DNA from: Raineyella sp964402325
GTDB taxonomy: Bacteria > Actinomycetota > Actinomycetes > Propionibacteriales > Propionibacteriaceae
Direction of reading: 5' to 3'
Assembly: GCA_964402325.1 (NCBI GenBank)
Contig: CAYOBI010000002.1
Location: 1-64,000 of the forward strand
DNA length: 64,000 bases
The position numbers and the translations under genes are program-made. Each line of letters starts with the position of its first letter. Within the stretch, counting starts at the first letter, position 1. This document shows positions 33,503 to 41,153 of the stretch, in pieces. The notes beneath the pieces were generated by a model. That model was not told the DNA's origin, made no database searches, and was given only the letters and a program-made list of their open reading frames with translations.

Positions 33503-34492
33503 TCAGAAGGATGCCAGCTCGTGGCCGAGCAGGTCGAGGTGGTGGGCGCGGGCCACGTTCGGGTGGGACCGCAGCCGCGTCTTGAGGGAGTTGAGGCCGG
33601 ACACCTCGTAGAGCCGGTCGTCGTCGAGGTCCGCCCCGGCGCCGGGTGCCTCGGCCGCCAGCTCCGGCGGCAGCACGAGCCGGCGGGCCCGTTCCTCGTA
33701 CGGCGGGTTGTAGAAGTACGGCAGCGAGACCCGGTCCTCTCCCGGCCCCGGCGGCAGCACCCGGTGCGGGGTGGCGCGCAGGTAGCCGCGGGTGGCGATC
33801 TCCAGCGCCTCGCCGATGTTCACCACGTACGCGCCGGGCAGCGGCTCGACGTCGATCCAGTCGCCGTCGAGGCTCTGCGCCTGCAGCCCGGTCGAGCCGG
33901 CCTCCAGGTGCAGCAGCGTGAGGGTGCCGATGTCCTTGTGCGGGCCGACGCCCTGGGCCTGGTCCGAGCCGGGGTAGTGGGCCAGCTTGAGCAGCGGCTG
34001 CGGGACCGCGCCGGGGTCGGGGGCGAAGGCCCCCGGATCCTGGCCGAGGCCGACCGCCCAGGCCTCCAGCAGCCGCAGCGAGACCGCGGTCAGCCGGTCC
34101 AGGTAGTCCAGGGCCAGGCCGCGCAGTGCGGGCACCTGCTCGGGCCACTGGTTCGGGCCGACCAGCACGTCCCACGGGTGGCGGCGACCGGCCGGCGGGA
34201 TCGCGGCCGCCTCGGGGCCGATGTCGAGCTGCTCGCGCCAGTCGGCGGCGCCGTACGTACGTTCCGTGCCGAGCCGGGTCCAGCCGCGGAACTGCGGCGA
34301 GCGGACGTTCTCGATCCGCTGCTTGTTCACCTCCGGGAGGCTGAAGAAGTCGCGGGCGGAGGCGAGCAGCCGGTCGGGCAGGCTCTCGGGCACGCCGTGC
34401 CCGATCAGGTAGAAGAAGCCGACCTCATGGGTGGCGCGCCGCAGGGCGTCGGGATCGGGGTCGGACAGGTCGATCAGGGGCAGGGAGACCAT
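33503..34492 (-). CDS. isopenicillin N synthase-like 2OG-Fe(II) oxygenase
   Basis: This 329-residue protein belongs to the 2-oxoglutarate/Fe(II) oxygenase superfamily, isopenicillin-N-synthase-like branch. Iron ligands are visible as H-x-D in GPHKDIGTL and the distal His in RATPHRVLPP. The R-x-S cosubstrate pair is in DRVSLPYFYNPP. The N-terminal motif VGFFYLIGHGVPE is typical. It is the first full gene of the metQNI operon and sits 79 bases after a short leader ORF. A paralogue with the same leader arrangement is at 54074-54958. The substrate is unknown. A sulfur compound is suggested only by the transporter. Confidence 0.87.
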   Translation of the reverse strand: MVSLPLIDLSDPDPDALRRATHEVGFFYLIGHGVPESLPDRLLASARDFFSLPEVNKQRIENVRSPQFRGWTRLGTERTYGAADWREQLDIGPEAAAIPPAGRRHPWDVLVGPNQWPEQVPALRGLALDYLDRLTAVSLRLLEAWAVGLGQDPGAFAPDPGAVPQPLLKLAHYPGSDQAQGVGPHKDIGTLTLLHLEAGSTGLQAQSLDGDWIDVEPLPGAYVVNIGEALEIATRGYLRATPHRVLPPGPGEDRVSLPYFYNPPYEERARRLVLPPELAAEAPGAGADLDDDRLYEVSGLNSLKTRLRSHPNVARAHHLDLLGHELASF

Positions 34493-34552
34493 CGGGGTTC
34501 CTCGGATGACAGCCGGCGGGTCACCGGCGCACGGATGGGGAGTCCGGGGAAA

Positions 34553-34578
34553 GCGCTGGGGGCGAGGGCCCTCAGCGC
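34553..34578 (-). promoter_or_regulatory. hairpin over the leader stop codon (putative attenuator)
   Basis: GCGCTG at 34553-34558 pairs with CAGCGC at 34573-34578. The loop contains further G/C complementarity. The element with its flank up to 34590 is nearly identical to 55023-55059 at the second leader. The rest of the two leaders differs strongly, so this block looks selectively conserved. Confidence 0.6.
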
Positions 34579-34619
34579 GCGAGCATTCGCAGCGGGTGCG
34601 GGGCGAAGCTCCTGGTCAT
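34572..34619 (-). CDS. leader peptide MTRSFAPHPLRMLAR upstream of the oxygenase-metQNI operon
   Basis: A 15-codon ORF begins with ATG at 34619, has GAGAGGA 4-10 nt upstream, and ends TGA at 34572. The peptide contains APHP and ends RMLAR. A second leader in this window (55041-55133) also has APHP and ends RMLSR, and also precedes a 2OG-Fe(II) oxygenase gene. The stop codon lies inside one arm of a GCGCTG/CAGCGC hairpin that is conserved at both loci. A ribosome finishing this ORF would disrupt that hairpin, which suggests translation-dependent control. It has no cysteine codons, unlike the second leader. Confidence 0.65.
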   Translation of the reverse strand: MTRSFAPHPLRMLAR

Positions 34620-34656
34620 GACGTCCTCTCTGCAGGGGCCGGGCGGCCCGAAGCAG

Positions 34657-34686
34657 AGATTAGTGGACGTTATCGATCGCCGCAAA
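34657..34686 (-). promoter_or_regulatory. putative promoter of the leader-oxygenase-metQNI operon
   Basis: On the minus strand TTTGCG (34681-34686) is followed after 18 bases by TAATCT (34657-34662), about 38 nt before the leader ATG. The -10 resembles the TAATGT found at the second leader. Confidence 0.45.
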
Positions 34687-34784
34687 TCGTCTTATGGAGT
34701 GTGGAGTGCGCCGATCAGGCAAGGCTGCCCTGGGTTGGTGACCGAGTGTGTGAGATAGTCGGCCGATGTACCATCCTCGGCGGT

Positions 34785-35924
34785 ATGTCCGGTGTGTTCA
34801 CCGGTACGGTGCTCGGCGCCGGCCTGGTCGCCCCGGCCTCGCCGGGTTCGATCCTCGCCTGGATGGCGGTCACACCGCGTGGCAACTACCTCGCCAATCT
34901 CGCCGACTTCGCGGTCGCCACGGTGGTGTCCTTCGTGGTCGCCTTCCTGTTGCTGAAGGCCGAGGGCAAGGAGCCCGACGCCCTGCTCGAGGAGGAGATG
35001 GGTGAGGTCCCCGAGGGTGAGGCCGTCACCGCAGCGGCAGCCGCCGCGATCGCTGCCAGCCCGACCATCAGCGGTAAGGACGTGCGTCAGGTCGTCATCG
35101 CCTGTGACGCCGGCATGGGGTCCAGCGTGATGGTCGCCAGCGCGATGAAGAAGAAGCTCAAGCCGTACGGCGTCGACGTCATCCACACCCCGGTGAACGA
35201 GATCCCCGCCGATGCCAAGCTGGTGCTCACCCAGGAGGGGTTGGCCGACCGGGCCCGTCGTCAGGTGCCCAACGCCGCCATCGTCCCGTTCAAGGTGTAC
35301 ATGGGTGATCCCGCCTTCACCCGGGTCGAGGAGGCCATCAAGGCCGGTGAACCGATCGGTCCGGACCTGATGAGTGGTCACTCCGACGTCGCCCCGGCTC
35401 CGGCCGCGGCCGCCGGTACCGCCGCGGCCGCCACCGCCGGTGCCGCCACGGCCACTGCGGCTCGCCCGCGCCGGAAGAAGAAGCTGCCCTCCGACATCCT
35501 CCCCCGTGAGGCGATCAGGCTCGGCCTGCACACCCGCACCAAGGAGGAGGCGATCCGGCTCTGCGGCGAGACCCTGGTCGCCATCGGGGCGACCGCCCCG
35601 GCCTACACCGACGCGATGTTCGCCCGCGAGCTCCAGGTGGCGACGTACATGGGCAACGGCTTCGCCATCCCGCACGGCACCAACGAGGCCCGGGTGCACG
35701 TGAAGAAGACCGCGCTCGGCTTCCTGCAGTTCCCCGAGGGCATCGAGTGGGAGGGCCATACGGTGTACGTGGCCATCCCGATCGCGTCCAACAGTGACGA
35801 GCACGTGGGGATCCTCGGAGCCCTCGCCGGTGTGCTCGCCGACCCCGCCAGCGCCGAGAAGCTGCGCAGGGCGACCAGTCCCGATGAAGTGATGGAGCTG
35901 CTGGCTCCGGAAGAAGGAGAGTGA
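34785..35924 (+). pseudogene. mtlA: 5'-truncated mannitol-type PTS gene: EIIC remnant fused to EIIB and EIIA
   Basis: This frame encodes 379 residues. The first 60 match only the C-terminal end of a mannitol-type EIIC (GVFTGTVLGAGLVAPASPGS, then AVATVVSFVVAFLLLK). An EIIB domain with phospho-Cys107 (VVIACDAGMGSSVM), an Ala-rich linker and an EIIA domain with phospho-His297 (NGFAIPHGTNEAR) follow. A full IICBA protein would have roughly 300 more N-terminal residues with most membrane segments. In-frame codons just before the ATG read I-L-G-G, which continues the EIIC match, so the break lies near 34770. Transport is probably lost. The B and A domains could still pass phosphate to another EIIC. 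A local assembly error is an alternative. Confidence 0.7.
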
Positions 35925-35929
35925 AACCG

Positions 35930-36976
35930 ATGAAGGCGTTGCGCTTCTATGCCCCCAAGGACGTCCGGGTCGAAGACGTACCGGAGCCCGTCTGCGGACC
36001 CACCGAGGTGAAGATCAAGGTCAAGAACTGCTCCACCTGCGGTACCGACGTCAAGATCTACAACAACGGGCACCCGAACATCACCGGCACCACGACGATG
36101 GGTCACGAGGTCGCCGGCGAGGTGGTCGAGGTCGGGGCGGAGGCGCTGGGCGGCTTCGCGGTCGGCGACCGGGTGCAGTCGATCGCCGCCGTCCCGTGCG
36201 GGGAGTGCTACGAGTGCCGGAAGGGCTGGATGCAGGTCTGCGAGAACCAGACCTCGGTCGGCTACCAGTACGACGGGGGCTTCGCCGAGTACATGATCGT
36301 CCCCGAGCAGGTGCTCAAGGTCGACGGACTCAATCGGATCCCGGACGGCGTCGGCTACGACGAGGCCTCCGCGGCGGAGCCGTTCGCCTGCGCGATCAAC
36401 GCCCAGGAGCAGGTCGGCATCGAGGAGGGTGACTTCGTCGTCGTCTTCGGCGCCGGCCCGATCGGCTGCATGCACATCCGGATCGCCCGCGGCGTGCACA
36501 AGGCCGGGACCATCGTGCTGGTCGACATCAACGCCGAGCGGCTGAAGATGTCCGCCGACGCCGTGCACCCCGACGCCACCCTCGACGGCTCCACCGAGGA
36601 CGTCGTCGCGCGGGTGATGGAGATGACCGGGGGCCGCGGCGCCGACGTGGTGATCACCGCCACCCCGGCCAAGGTCACCCAGGAGCAGGCGGTGGCGATG
36701 GCCGCCCGCAACGGCCGGATCTCGTTCTTCGGCGGGCTGCCGAAGAACGACCCGACCATCACCCTGGACTCCAACCTGGTGCACTACCGCCAGCTGCACA
36801 TCCACGGCGCCAACGGCTCCGCGCCCGAGCACAACAAGCGGGCGCTGCAGTACATCGCCTCCGGCCAGGTCCCGGTCAAGGACCTGATCACCGAGCACCT
36901 GCCGTTGGAGCGGGTGCTGGACGCCTTCGAGATCGTCCGCAAGGGCGAGGCGATCAAGGTCACCGTCGAGCCCTGA
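35930..36976 (+). CDS. zinc-dependent polyol/alcohol dehydrogenase (MDR family)
   Basis: This 348-residue medium-chain dehydrogenase has the catalytic zinc Cys in CSTCGTD and a TMGHEVAGEVVEVG segment. The structural zinc cluster is CGECYECRKGWMQVC, and the nucleotide fold begins VVVFGAGPIGC. It follows the truncated mannitol PTS gene by 5 bases, so it probably oxidises a hexitol or hexitol phosphate from that system. GAAGGAGA lies about 9 nt before the ATG at 35930. A GTG at 35921 overlapping the upstream stop is the alternative start. Substrate identity is inferred from context. Confidence 0.85.
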   Translation: MKALRFYAPKDVRVEDVPEPVCGPTEVKIKVKNCSTCGTDVKIYNNGHPNITGTTTMGHEVAGEVVEVGAEALGGFAVGDRVQSIAAVPCGECYECRKGWMQVCENQTSVGYQYDGGFAEYMIVPEQVLKVDGLNRIPDGVGYDEASAAEPFACAINAQEQVGIEEGDFVVVFGAGPIGCMHIRIARGVHKAGTIVLVDINAERLKMSADAVHPDATLDGSTEDVVARVMEMTGGRGADVVITATPAKVTQEQAVAMAARNGRISFFGGLPKNDPTITLDSNLVHYRQLHIHGANGSAPEHNKRALQYIASGQVPVKDLITEHLPLERVLDAFEIVRKGEAIKVTVEP

Positions 36977-37024
36977 CCTGCGGGTACCGTCCGGTCGTCG
37001 GGACCGTCCCCTGGGGATCGGCGC

Positions 37025-37237
37025 TCACTCCTCCGGGAGCCGGGCGCCGATCTTCAGGGTGACCTGGTGGTGGGCGACCTTGCCCCCGACCACGTGGCCG
37101 CGGAGCTGGACGACCTCGTACCAGTCGACGTTGCCCAGTCGGTCCTCGGCCACGGCGACGGCGTTGCTGATGGCGTCCTCGACGCTGTCGGGGGAGGTCC
37201 CGACCATCTCGACGACCCGATAGGTGTGACTGCTCAC
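37025..37237 (-). CDS. dodecin family flavin-binding protein
   Basis: This 70-residue protein matches dodecins, small proteins that form hollow dodecamers and store flavins or CoA. Diagnostic parts are YRVVEMVGTSPDSVEDAI near the N-terminus, the W in VDWYEVV, where the conserved tryptophan stacks on flavin, and the VTLKIGARL end strand. It starts with GTG at 37237, with GAAGGAA upstream on the minus strand. It stands alone between convergent and divergent neighbours. Confidence 0.9.
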   Translation of the reverse strand: MSSHTYRVVEMVGTSPDSVEDAISNAVAVAEDRLGNVDWYEVVQLRGHVVGGKVAHHQVTLKIGARLPEE

Positions 37238-37354
37238 GGCGGTTCCTTCCCCCGGCGCACGATGTGATTCAGTTCACTCTAGGCGTGTTCCGTCCCGGCG
37301 TACGCTCCATCACATGTGTTTACAAGGCCGTGAGTTGTAAGGACATAATGGAGT

Positions 37355-38080
37355 ATGCTCCCCCTCACCCTGCTCGGCTGGCTGTTGCTGGCGACCGCCG
37401 CCTTCATCGGCGGCTTCTCCAAGACCGCGCTCTCCGGCGCCGCCACCGCCGCGGTGGTGATCGCCGCCCTGGCCCTGCCCGCCAAGGAGTCGACCGCCGT
37501 CCTGCTGGTGATGCTGCTGGCCGGCGACGCCTGGGCGCTGCGGACGTACTGGCACGACGCCGACTGGCGGCTGCTGGTCCGCCTCGTGCTGCCGGTCGTG
37601 GTCGGGGTGGCCGCCGGCGGGGTGTTCCTCGGCCGGGTCGACGACCACGTGCTGCGCCGCACCATCGGGGTGATCCTGTTGGCCCTGCTGGTGGTCGGCC
37701 TGCTCACCCGCCGCCACCGGCCGGGGACGGCGGCGGCCCGGGCGTACGGTGCCCTGGCCGGGTTCACCACCATGGTGGCCAATGCGGGCGGGCCGGCGAT
37801 GAGCCTCTACCTGCTCGGCGCCCGTTACGGCAAGCTGGCCTTCCTCGGCACCACGGCCTGGTTCTTCGCCACCGTCAACCTCGTGCTCAAGCTGCCGGTG
37901 ATGATCGGGCTGGGCATGATGACCCGTCCGGTGCTGCTCACCGGGCTGATCCTCGTCCCGGTCGTCTGGCTCGGCGCCTGGGTCGGCCGGATCGTCGTCG
38001 GCCGGCTGGACGACGTCTGGTTCGCCCGGCTGGTCACCCTTTTCGTGGCCGTCTCCGCCTGCTACCTCGTGCTGGCCTGA
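37355..38080 (+). CDS. TSUP (TauE/SafE) family membrane transporter
   Basis: This 241-residue protein has about eight hydrophobic segments and the TSUP features GGFSKTALSGAATAAV near the N-terminus and ANAGGPAMSLYLLG in the second half. Members export or import small anions such as sulfite, sulfoacetate or other organic acids. The substrate here is not predictable. The ATG at 37355 is preceded closely by GGAG. A 12-bp perfect hairpin follows the gene. It is not obviously tied to the sulfur-related operon 3 kb away. Confidence 0.82.
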   Translation: MLPLTLLGWLLLATAAFIGGFSKTALSGAATAAVVIAALALPAKESTAVLLVMLLAGDAWALRTYWHDADWRLLVRLVLPVVVGVAAGGVFLGRVDDHVLRRTIGVILLALLVVGLLTRRHRPGTAAARAYGALAGFTTMVANAGGPAMSLYLLGARYGKLAFLGTTAWFFATVNLVLKLPVMIGLGMMTRPVLLTGLILVPVVWLGAWVGRIVVGRLDDVWFARLVTLFVAVSACYLVLA

Positions 38081-38095
38081 TCGCGGGGACGCCGA

Positions 38096-38123
38096 ACGGC
38101 GCACACCGTGCGGTGTGCGCCGT
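38096..38123. terminator. bidirectional terminator between TSUP gene and iolE
   Basis: A perfect 12-bp stem (ACGGCGCACACC with GGTGTGCGCCGT) around the 4-base loop GTGC lies between two convergent stops. No T-run is present on either side. Confidence 0.65.
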
Positions 38124-38139
38124 GGCGGGGTGGGGACGA

Positions 38140-39000
38140 TCAGGCGAGGGCCTGCAGCGCCGCCAGCGAGGCCTTGGCCGAGACCACCGGCCCGCCGGCG
38201 GCCGGCGGCTCGCCGTCCAGCATGATGTCCTGCTCGAGGACGTAGTAGCCGTCGAAGCCGGCGTCGTCGAGGGTCTTCACGATGTCGGCGAAGTCGATGT
38301 CACCCTCGCCGATCGGGGCGAACATGCCGCCCTTGACGCCATCGGACCAGGACAGCTCGCCCGGCAACAGCTTGTCGGTCATCTCCTTGTGGACGTCCTT
38401 GGCGTGCACGATGGCGACCCGGTCGGCGTACTCGTGGGCCAGCGCGGCGACGTCGGCGCCGCCGGCGGCCAGGTGGCCGGTGTCCAGGCACAGGCCGACC
38501 GAGGAGTTGTCCAGCACTCGGCGGACCTCGTCGACGTTCTGCACCATGGTGCCCCAGTGCGGGTGGATGCAGGCGGTGACGCCGGCCTCGGCGCAGACCT
38601 CGCTGATCCGGGTCAGGTTGGCGAACAGCGTCGCCCAGCCCTGCTCGTCCAGCACCGGACGGTCGTCGTAGCCGTCGCGGCCGGAGTCGGCCGCCAGGAT
38701 CAGGTACTCGCCACCGGCGACGGCGAAGGCCTCCAGCTCACGGCGCACCGCCGGGATCGGGTCGTGGTCCGGGTCGTGCATGACGGCCAGGAAGAACGAG
38801 CCGACCGGCTTCAGCGCGTAGTCCGCGACCGCCTCGGCGCGGGCCTGCGGCGCCTCCGGCAGCCAGCCCTGCGGGCCGAACTCGGTGGCGGTGAGACCGA
38901 TCTCCTTCATCTCGGTCAGCACCCGCTCGGGGGTCATCTGGTATCCCCAGCCGGGGACCTCGCACACGCCCCAGGTGATGGGCGCTCCGGCGATCTTCAT
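38140..39000 (-). CDS. iolE: inosose dehydratase-like sugar phosphate isomerase/epimerase
   Basis: This 286-residue TIM-barrel protein is most like IolE, which dehydrates scyllo-inosose to a trione in inositol breakdown. The N-terminus IAGAPITWGVCEVPGWG is characteristic of actinobacterial IolE. Metal-ligand regions appear as ACIHPHWGTMVQN, LCLDTGHLAAGG, IVHAKDVHKE and the late Glu in YVLEQDIM. It is encoded just downstream of iolG, separated in the assembly by an apparently artificial N-gap; without the gap the spacing would be 35 bases. Confidence 0.87.
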   Translation of the reverse strand: MKIAGAPITWGVCEVPGWGYQMTPERVLTEMKEIGLTATEFGPQGWLPEAPQARAEAVADYALKPVGSFFLAVMHDPDHDPIPAVRRELEAFAVAGGEYLILAADSGRDGYDDRPVLDEQGWATLFANLTRISEVCAEAGVTACIHPHWGTMVQNVDEVRRVLDNSSVGLCLDTGHLAAGGADVAALAHEYADRVAIVHAKDVHKEMTDKLLPGELSWSDGVKGGMFAPIGEGDIDFADIVKTLDDAGFDGYYVLEQDIMLDGEPPAAGGPVVSAKASLAALQALA

Positions 39001-39034
39001 AGGTCTGCTCCTTTGCAGTCTGTTTGGGTGGGGG
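38980..39034. repeat. left copy of a 55-bp duplicate flanking the scaffold gap
   Basis: Bases 38980-39034 are identical to 39135-39189 on the other side of the N run. The copy contains the iolE start codon and upstream region. This is what two overlapping contig ends joined by a gap would look like, not a biological repeat. Confidence 0.9.
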
Positions 39035-39134
39035 NNNNNNNNNNNNNNNNNNNNNNNNNNNNNNNNNNNNNNNNNNNNNNNNNNNNNNNNNNNNNNNNNN
39101 NNNNNNNNNNNNNNNNNNNNNNNNNNNNNNNNNN
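39035..39134. other. scaffold gap of 100 N
   Basis: Exactly 100 undetermined bases, the usual placeholder for a gap of unknown length. The identical 55-bp flanks suggest no sequence is missing and that the contigs overlap. Confidence 0.95.
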
Positions 39135-39189
39135 GGGCGCTCCGGCGATCTTCATAGGTCTGCTCCTTTGCAGTCTGTTTGGGTGGGGG
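39135..39189. repeat. right copy of the 55-bp duplicate
   Basis: Identical to 38980-39034. It repeats the first codons and leader region of iolE and ends 1 base before the iolG stop codon, which fits a direct iolG-iolE junction. Confidence 0.9.
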
Positions 39190-39190
39190 G

Positions 39191-40189
39191 TCAGAGGCGT
39201 ACGGTCGCGCCGGTGGCGGCGGACCGGCCGGCCGCCTCCGCGATCCGCAGGGCCTCGACGCCGTCGGCGACGGTCGGCGAGACGGGGGTGCCCTGGGTGA
39301 GGGCGTCGATGAACGAGGTCAGCTCGGCGCGGTAGGCGTCGGCGTAGCGCTCCAGGAAGAAGTCCAGGTACGGGGCCTTCGCGTCGGAGGCCTCCCGGGT
39401 GGACACCTGCAGGGTGGTCGGGCGCTGGTTCTCGGCCAGGATCGCACCGTCCGGCCCGAACGCCTCGAGACGCTGGTCGTAGCCGGTGGCGCAGTGCCGG
39501 GAGTTGATGATGGTGGCGGCCGCCCCGGTCGAGGAGCGCAGCACGATCACCGCCCCGTCGAAGTCGCCGCTGTCGGCGAGCTCCGGGTCGAGGTGCTGGC
39601 CGGTCGCGGTGACCTCGGCGACGTCACCGAGAAAGAACCGGGCGGTGTCGAAGTCGTGGATGGTCATGTCCTTGAAGATGCCGCCGGACTGGGCGAGGTA
39701 CGCCTTCGGCGGGGCGGCCGGGTCGCGGGAGATGATGGTCAGCTGCTCGAGCCGGCCGATCGCCCCCTCCTCGACCAGGGACCGGGCCCGGGCGAACGAC
39801 GGGTCGAACCGGCGGTTGAAGCCGAGCATCACCGGCACGTCGTCGAGGCCGGCCAGCTCGCGCTGCAGCTCCTCGGCGTCGGCCAGCTGCATCGCGACCG
39901 GCTTCTCGCACAGCGCGGGCTTGCCGGCCCGGACGGCGGCGAGGATGTGCTGGACGTGCAGCGGGGTGGGGGAGCCGATCACCACCGCGTCGATGTCGTC
40001 GGCCGCGAACACGTCGTCGGCATCCGTGCAGGCCCGCGCGCCGTAGGTCGCGGCGACGGCCTCCGCGGCGGCGACCACCGGATCGCAGACCAGGGTGAGG
40101 GTCGCCGCCGGGTGGGCCGCGATCGTGCGGGCGTGGACCTGGCCGATGCGGCCGGCCCCGATCAGGGCGAAACGGAGTTGGTTGGTCAT
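39191..40189 (-). CDS. iolG: myo-inositol 2-dehydrogenase (Gfo/Idh/MocA family)
   Basis: This 332-residue NAD-dependent oxidoreductase probably oxidises myo-inositol to scyllo-inosose. The Rossmann motif is ALIGAGRIGQVHA. The catalytic Lys is in ALCEKPVAMQ, and the active-site Asp/His in KDMTIHDFDTARFFLG. GFNRRFDPSFA is typical of inositol dehydrogenases. I took the ATG at 40189; an in-frame ATG 12 bases upstream is also possible. It is transcribed with iolE, away from the rest of the iol genes. A TGT-N4-ACA palindrome lies about 40 bases upstream. Confidence 0.87.
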   Translation of the reverse strand: MTNQLRFALIGAGRIGQVHARTIAAHPAATLTLVCDPVVAAAEAVAATYGARACTDADDVFAADDIDAVVIGSPTPLHVQHILAAVRAGKPALCEKPVAMQLADAEELQRELAGLDDVPVMLGFNRRFDPSFARARSLVEEGAIGRLEQLTIISRDPAAPPKAYLAQSGGIFKDMTIHDFDTARFFLGDVAEVTATGQHLDPELADSGDFDGAVIVLRSSTGAAATIINSRHCATGYDQRLEAFGPDGAILAENQRPTTLQVSTREASDAKAPYLDFFLERYADAYRAELTSFIDALTQGTPVSPTVADGVEALRIAEAAGRSAATGATVRL

Positions 40190-40228
40190 GACTCGATTCA
40201 AACGGTTGTCAAGGCCAATGTCAATCTA

Positions 40229-40241
40229 ATGTCAGAACAAA
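40229..40241. promoter_or_regulatory. candidate inositol-regulator operator upstream of iolG
   Basis: ATGT-CAGA-ACAAA, a near match to the TTTGT-N4-ACAAA palindrome seen elsewhere in the inositol region. It lies 40 bases before the iolG start, in a notably AT-rich stretch (40195-40245). Confidence 0.5.
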
Positions 40242-40256
40242 CACGTCCCGATGGGC

Positions 40257-41000
40257 TCAGTGGGCGACCAGGGTGAGGTCGAAGGAGTACAGCGAGGGGC
40301 GATAGACGTGGTTGCCGAACTCCACCACCCGGCCGGCGCTGTCGTACGCTGAGCGGCTCATCGTGAGCAGTGGCGCGCCGGGCTCCTCGGCCAGCAGTTC
40401 GGCCTCCTCGGTGGTCGCCGCCCGGGCGCCGATCACCTGCTTGGCGGTGGCGATGTGGATGCCGTGGTCGTTGAAGCAGCGGTAGAGGCCGTGCTCGTTG
40501 AGGTCGGTCCAGGACGGCGCCAGGTCGATCGGGATCAGGTTGGTCAGCACCGCCAGCGGCCGGTTGTCCACCGAGCGGAGCCGGACGATCCGGACCACGC
40601 CGGTGCCGGGCTCCACGGCCAGCCGGTCGGCCTCCTCCTCGTCGGCCTCGTGCACCTCGTACGACAGGACCTTGGTGGTGGGGGTGAAGCCCTCGCGGGT
40701 CAGGTCGTCGTAGAGCGAGGTCAGTTCGATCGGCCGGTGCACCTGGGGTGGGGTGACGGTCGTGCCGACGCCGCGCCGGCGGGTCAGCAGGCCGCGGTTC
40801 ACCAGTTCCTGCAGGGCCCGGCGCGCGGTCGGGCGCGAGACGTCGAGTCGTTGGGCCATCGAGATCTCGTCCTCGATCCGGGCCCCCGAGGGAAGCTCCC
40901 CGGAGAGGATCGCCTGCTCGATCGGCTCGGCGATCTGCCGGTACAGCGGTTCGTCGGAGTCGCGGTCGATGACGACGGTCGGCTCGTAGTAGTCGCTCAT
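40257..41000 (-). CDS. iolR: GntR/HutC-type transcriptional regulator of the inositol locus
   Basis: This 247-residue regulator has an N-terminal GntR winged helix (PLYRQIAEPIEQAI, then DVSRPTARRALQELVNRG) and a C-terminal UTRA ligand domain ending in the YRPSLYSFDLTL strand. It lies between iolG and the divergent iolC, as local iol regulators usually do. It probably represses the iol genes until an inositol-derived compound binds. The gene symbol follows location and family, not proof. Palindromes near its own start and at iolC and iolG are candidate binding sites. Confidence 0.82.
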   Translation of the reverse strand: MSDYYEPTVVIDRDSDEPLYRQIAEPIEQAILSGELPSGARIEDEISMAQRLDVSRPTARRALQELVNRGLLTRRRGVGTTVTPPQVHRPIELTSLYDDLTREGFTPTTKVLSYEVHEADEEEADRLAVEPGTGVVRIVRLRSVDNRPLAVLTNLIPIDLAPSWTDLNEHGLYRCFNDHGIHIATAKQVIGARAATTEEAELLAEEPGAPLLTMSRSAYDSAGRVVEFGNHVYRPSLYSFDLTLVAH

Positions 41001-41008
41001 GGTCGTCC

Positions 41009-41020
41009 TTGTCCGTACAG
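41009..41020. promoter_or_regulatory. candidate autoregulatory operator upstream of the GntR gene
   Basis: TTGT-CCGT-ACAG, a shorter version of the TTTGT-N4-ACAAA palindrome, lies 8 bases upstream of the regulator start. Confidence 0.4.
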
Positions 41021-41073
41021 CGTTGCCGTCTATTGCTAGCTCACACTCTAGCCATTCATGACAAGATTGGGGA

Positions 41074-41119
41074 TTTGTGCGGACAAAGTGTTGACCTTGT
41101 TCGTTCGTTCAGGCAGACT
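41074..41119 (+). promoter_or_regulatory. iolC promoter with operator palindrome
   Basis: TTTGT-GCGG-ACAAA (41074-41087) is a perfect 5-4-5 palindrome placed 3 bases before a -35 box TTGACC (41091-41096). A 17-base spacer leads to CAGACT (41114-41119) as -10. This arrangement suits repression by the adjacent GntR protein. Confidence 0.6.
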
Positions 41120-41153
41120 GGTGTCAGTCCCCAAAGGAGAGGCAGGCGCAGCA

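Noticed and set aside
34431..34784. Upstream extension of the EIIBA frame as a real N-terminus
   Set aside because: The added residues show no membrane segments or EIIC similarity except the last few codons, and they run antisense to the oxygenase gene and its leader.
37017..37053. Inverted repeat GATCGGCGC/GCGCCGATC at the end of the dodecin gene
   Set aside because: One arm is coding sequence and the loop is long. It may be chance in GC-rich DNA, so it was not called a terminator.
38980..39189. Direct repeat flanking a mobile or deleted element
   Set aside because: The copies flank exactly 100 N and match end to end, so overlapping contig ends explain them better.
41058..41153. Longer iolC start at the ATG at 41058
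   Set aside because: It would place the operator palindrome and the TTGACC/CAGACT promoter inside the coding region, and the extra residues have no family match.
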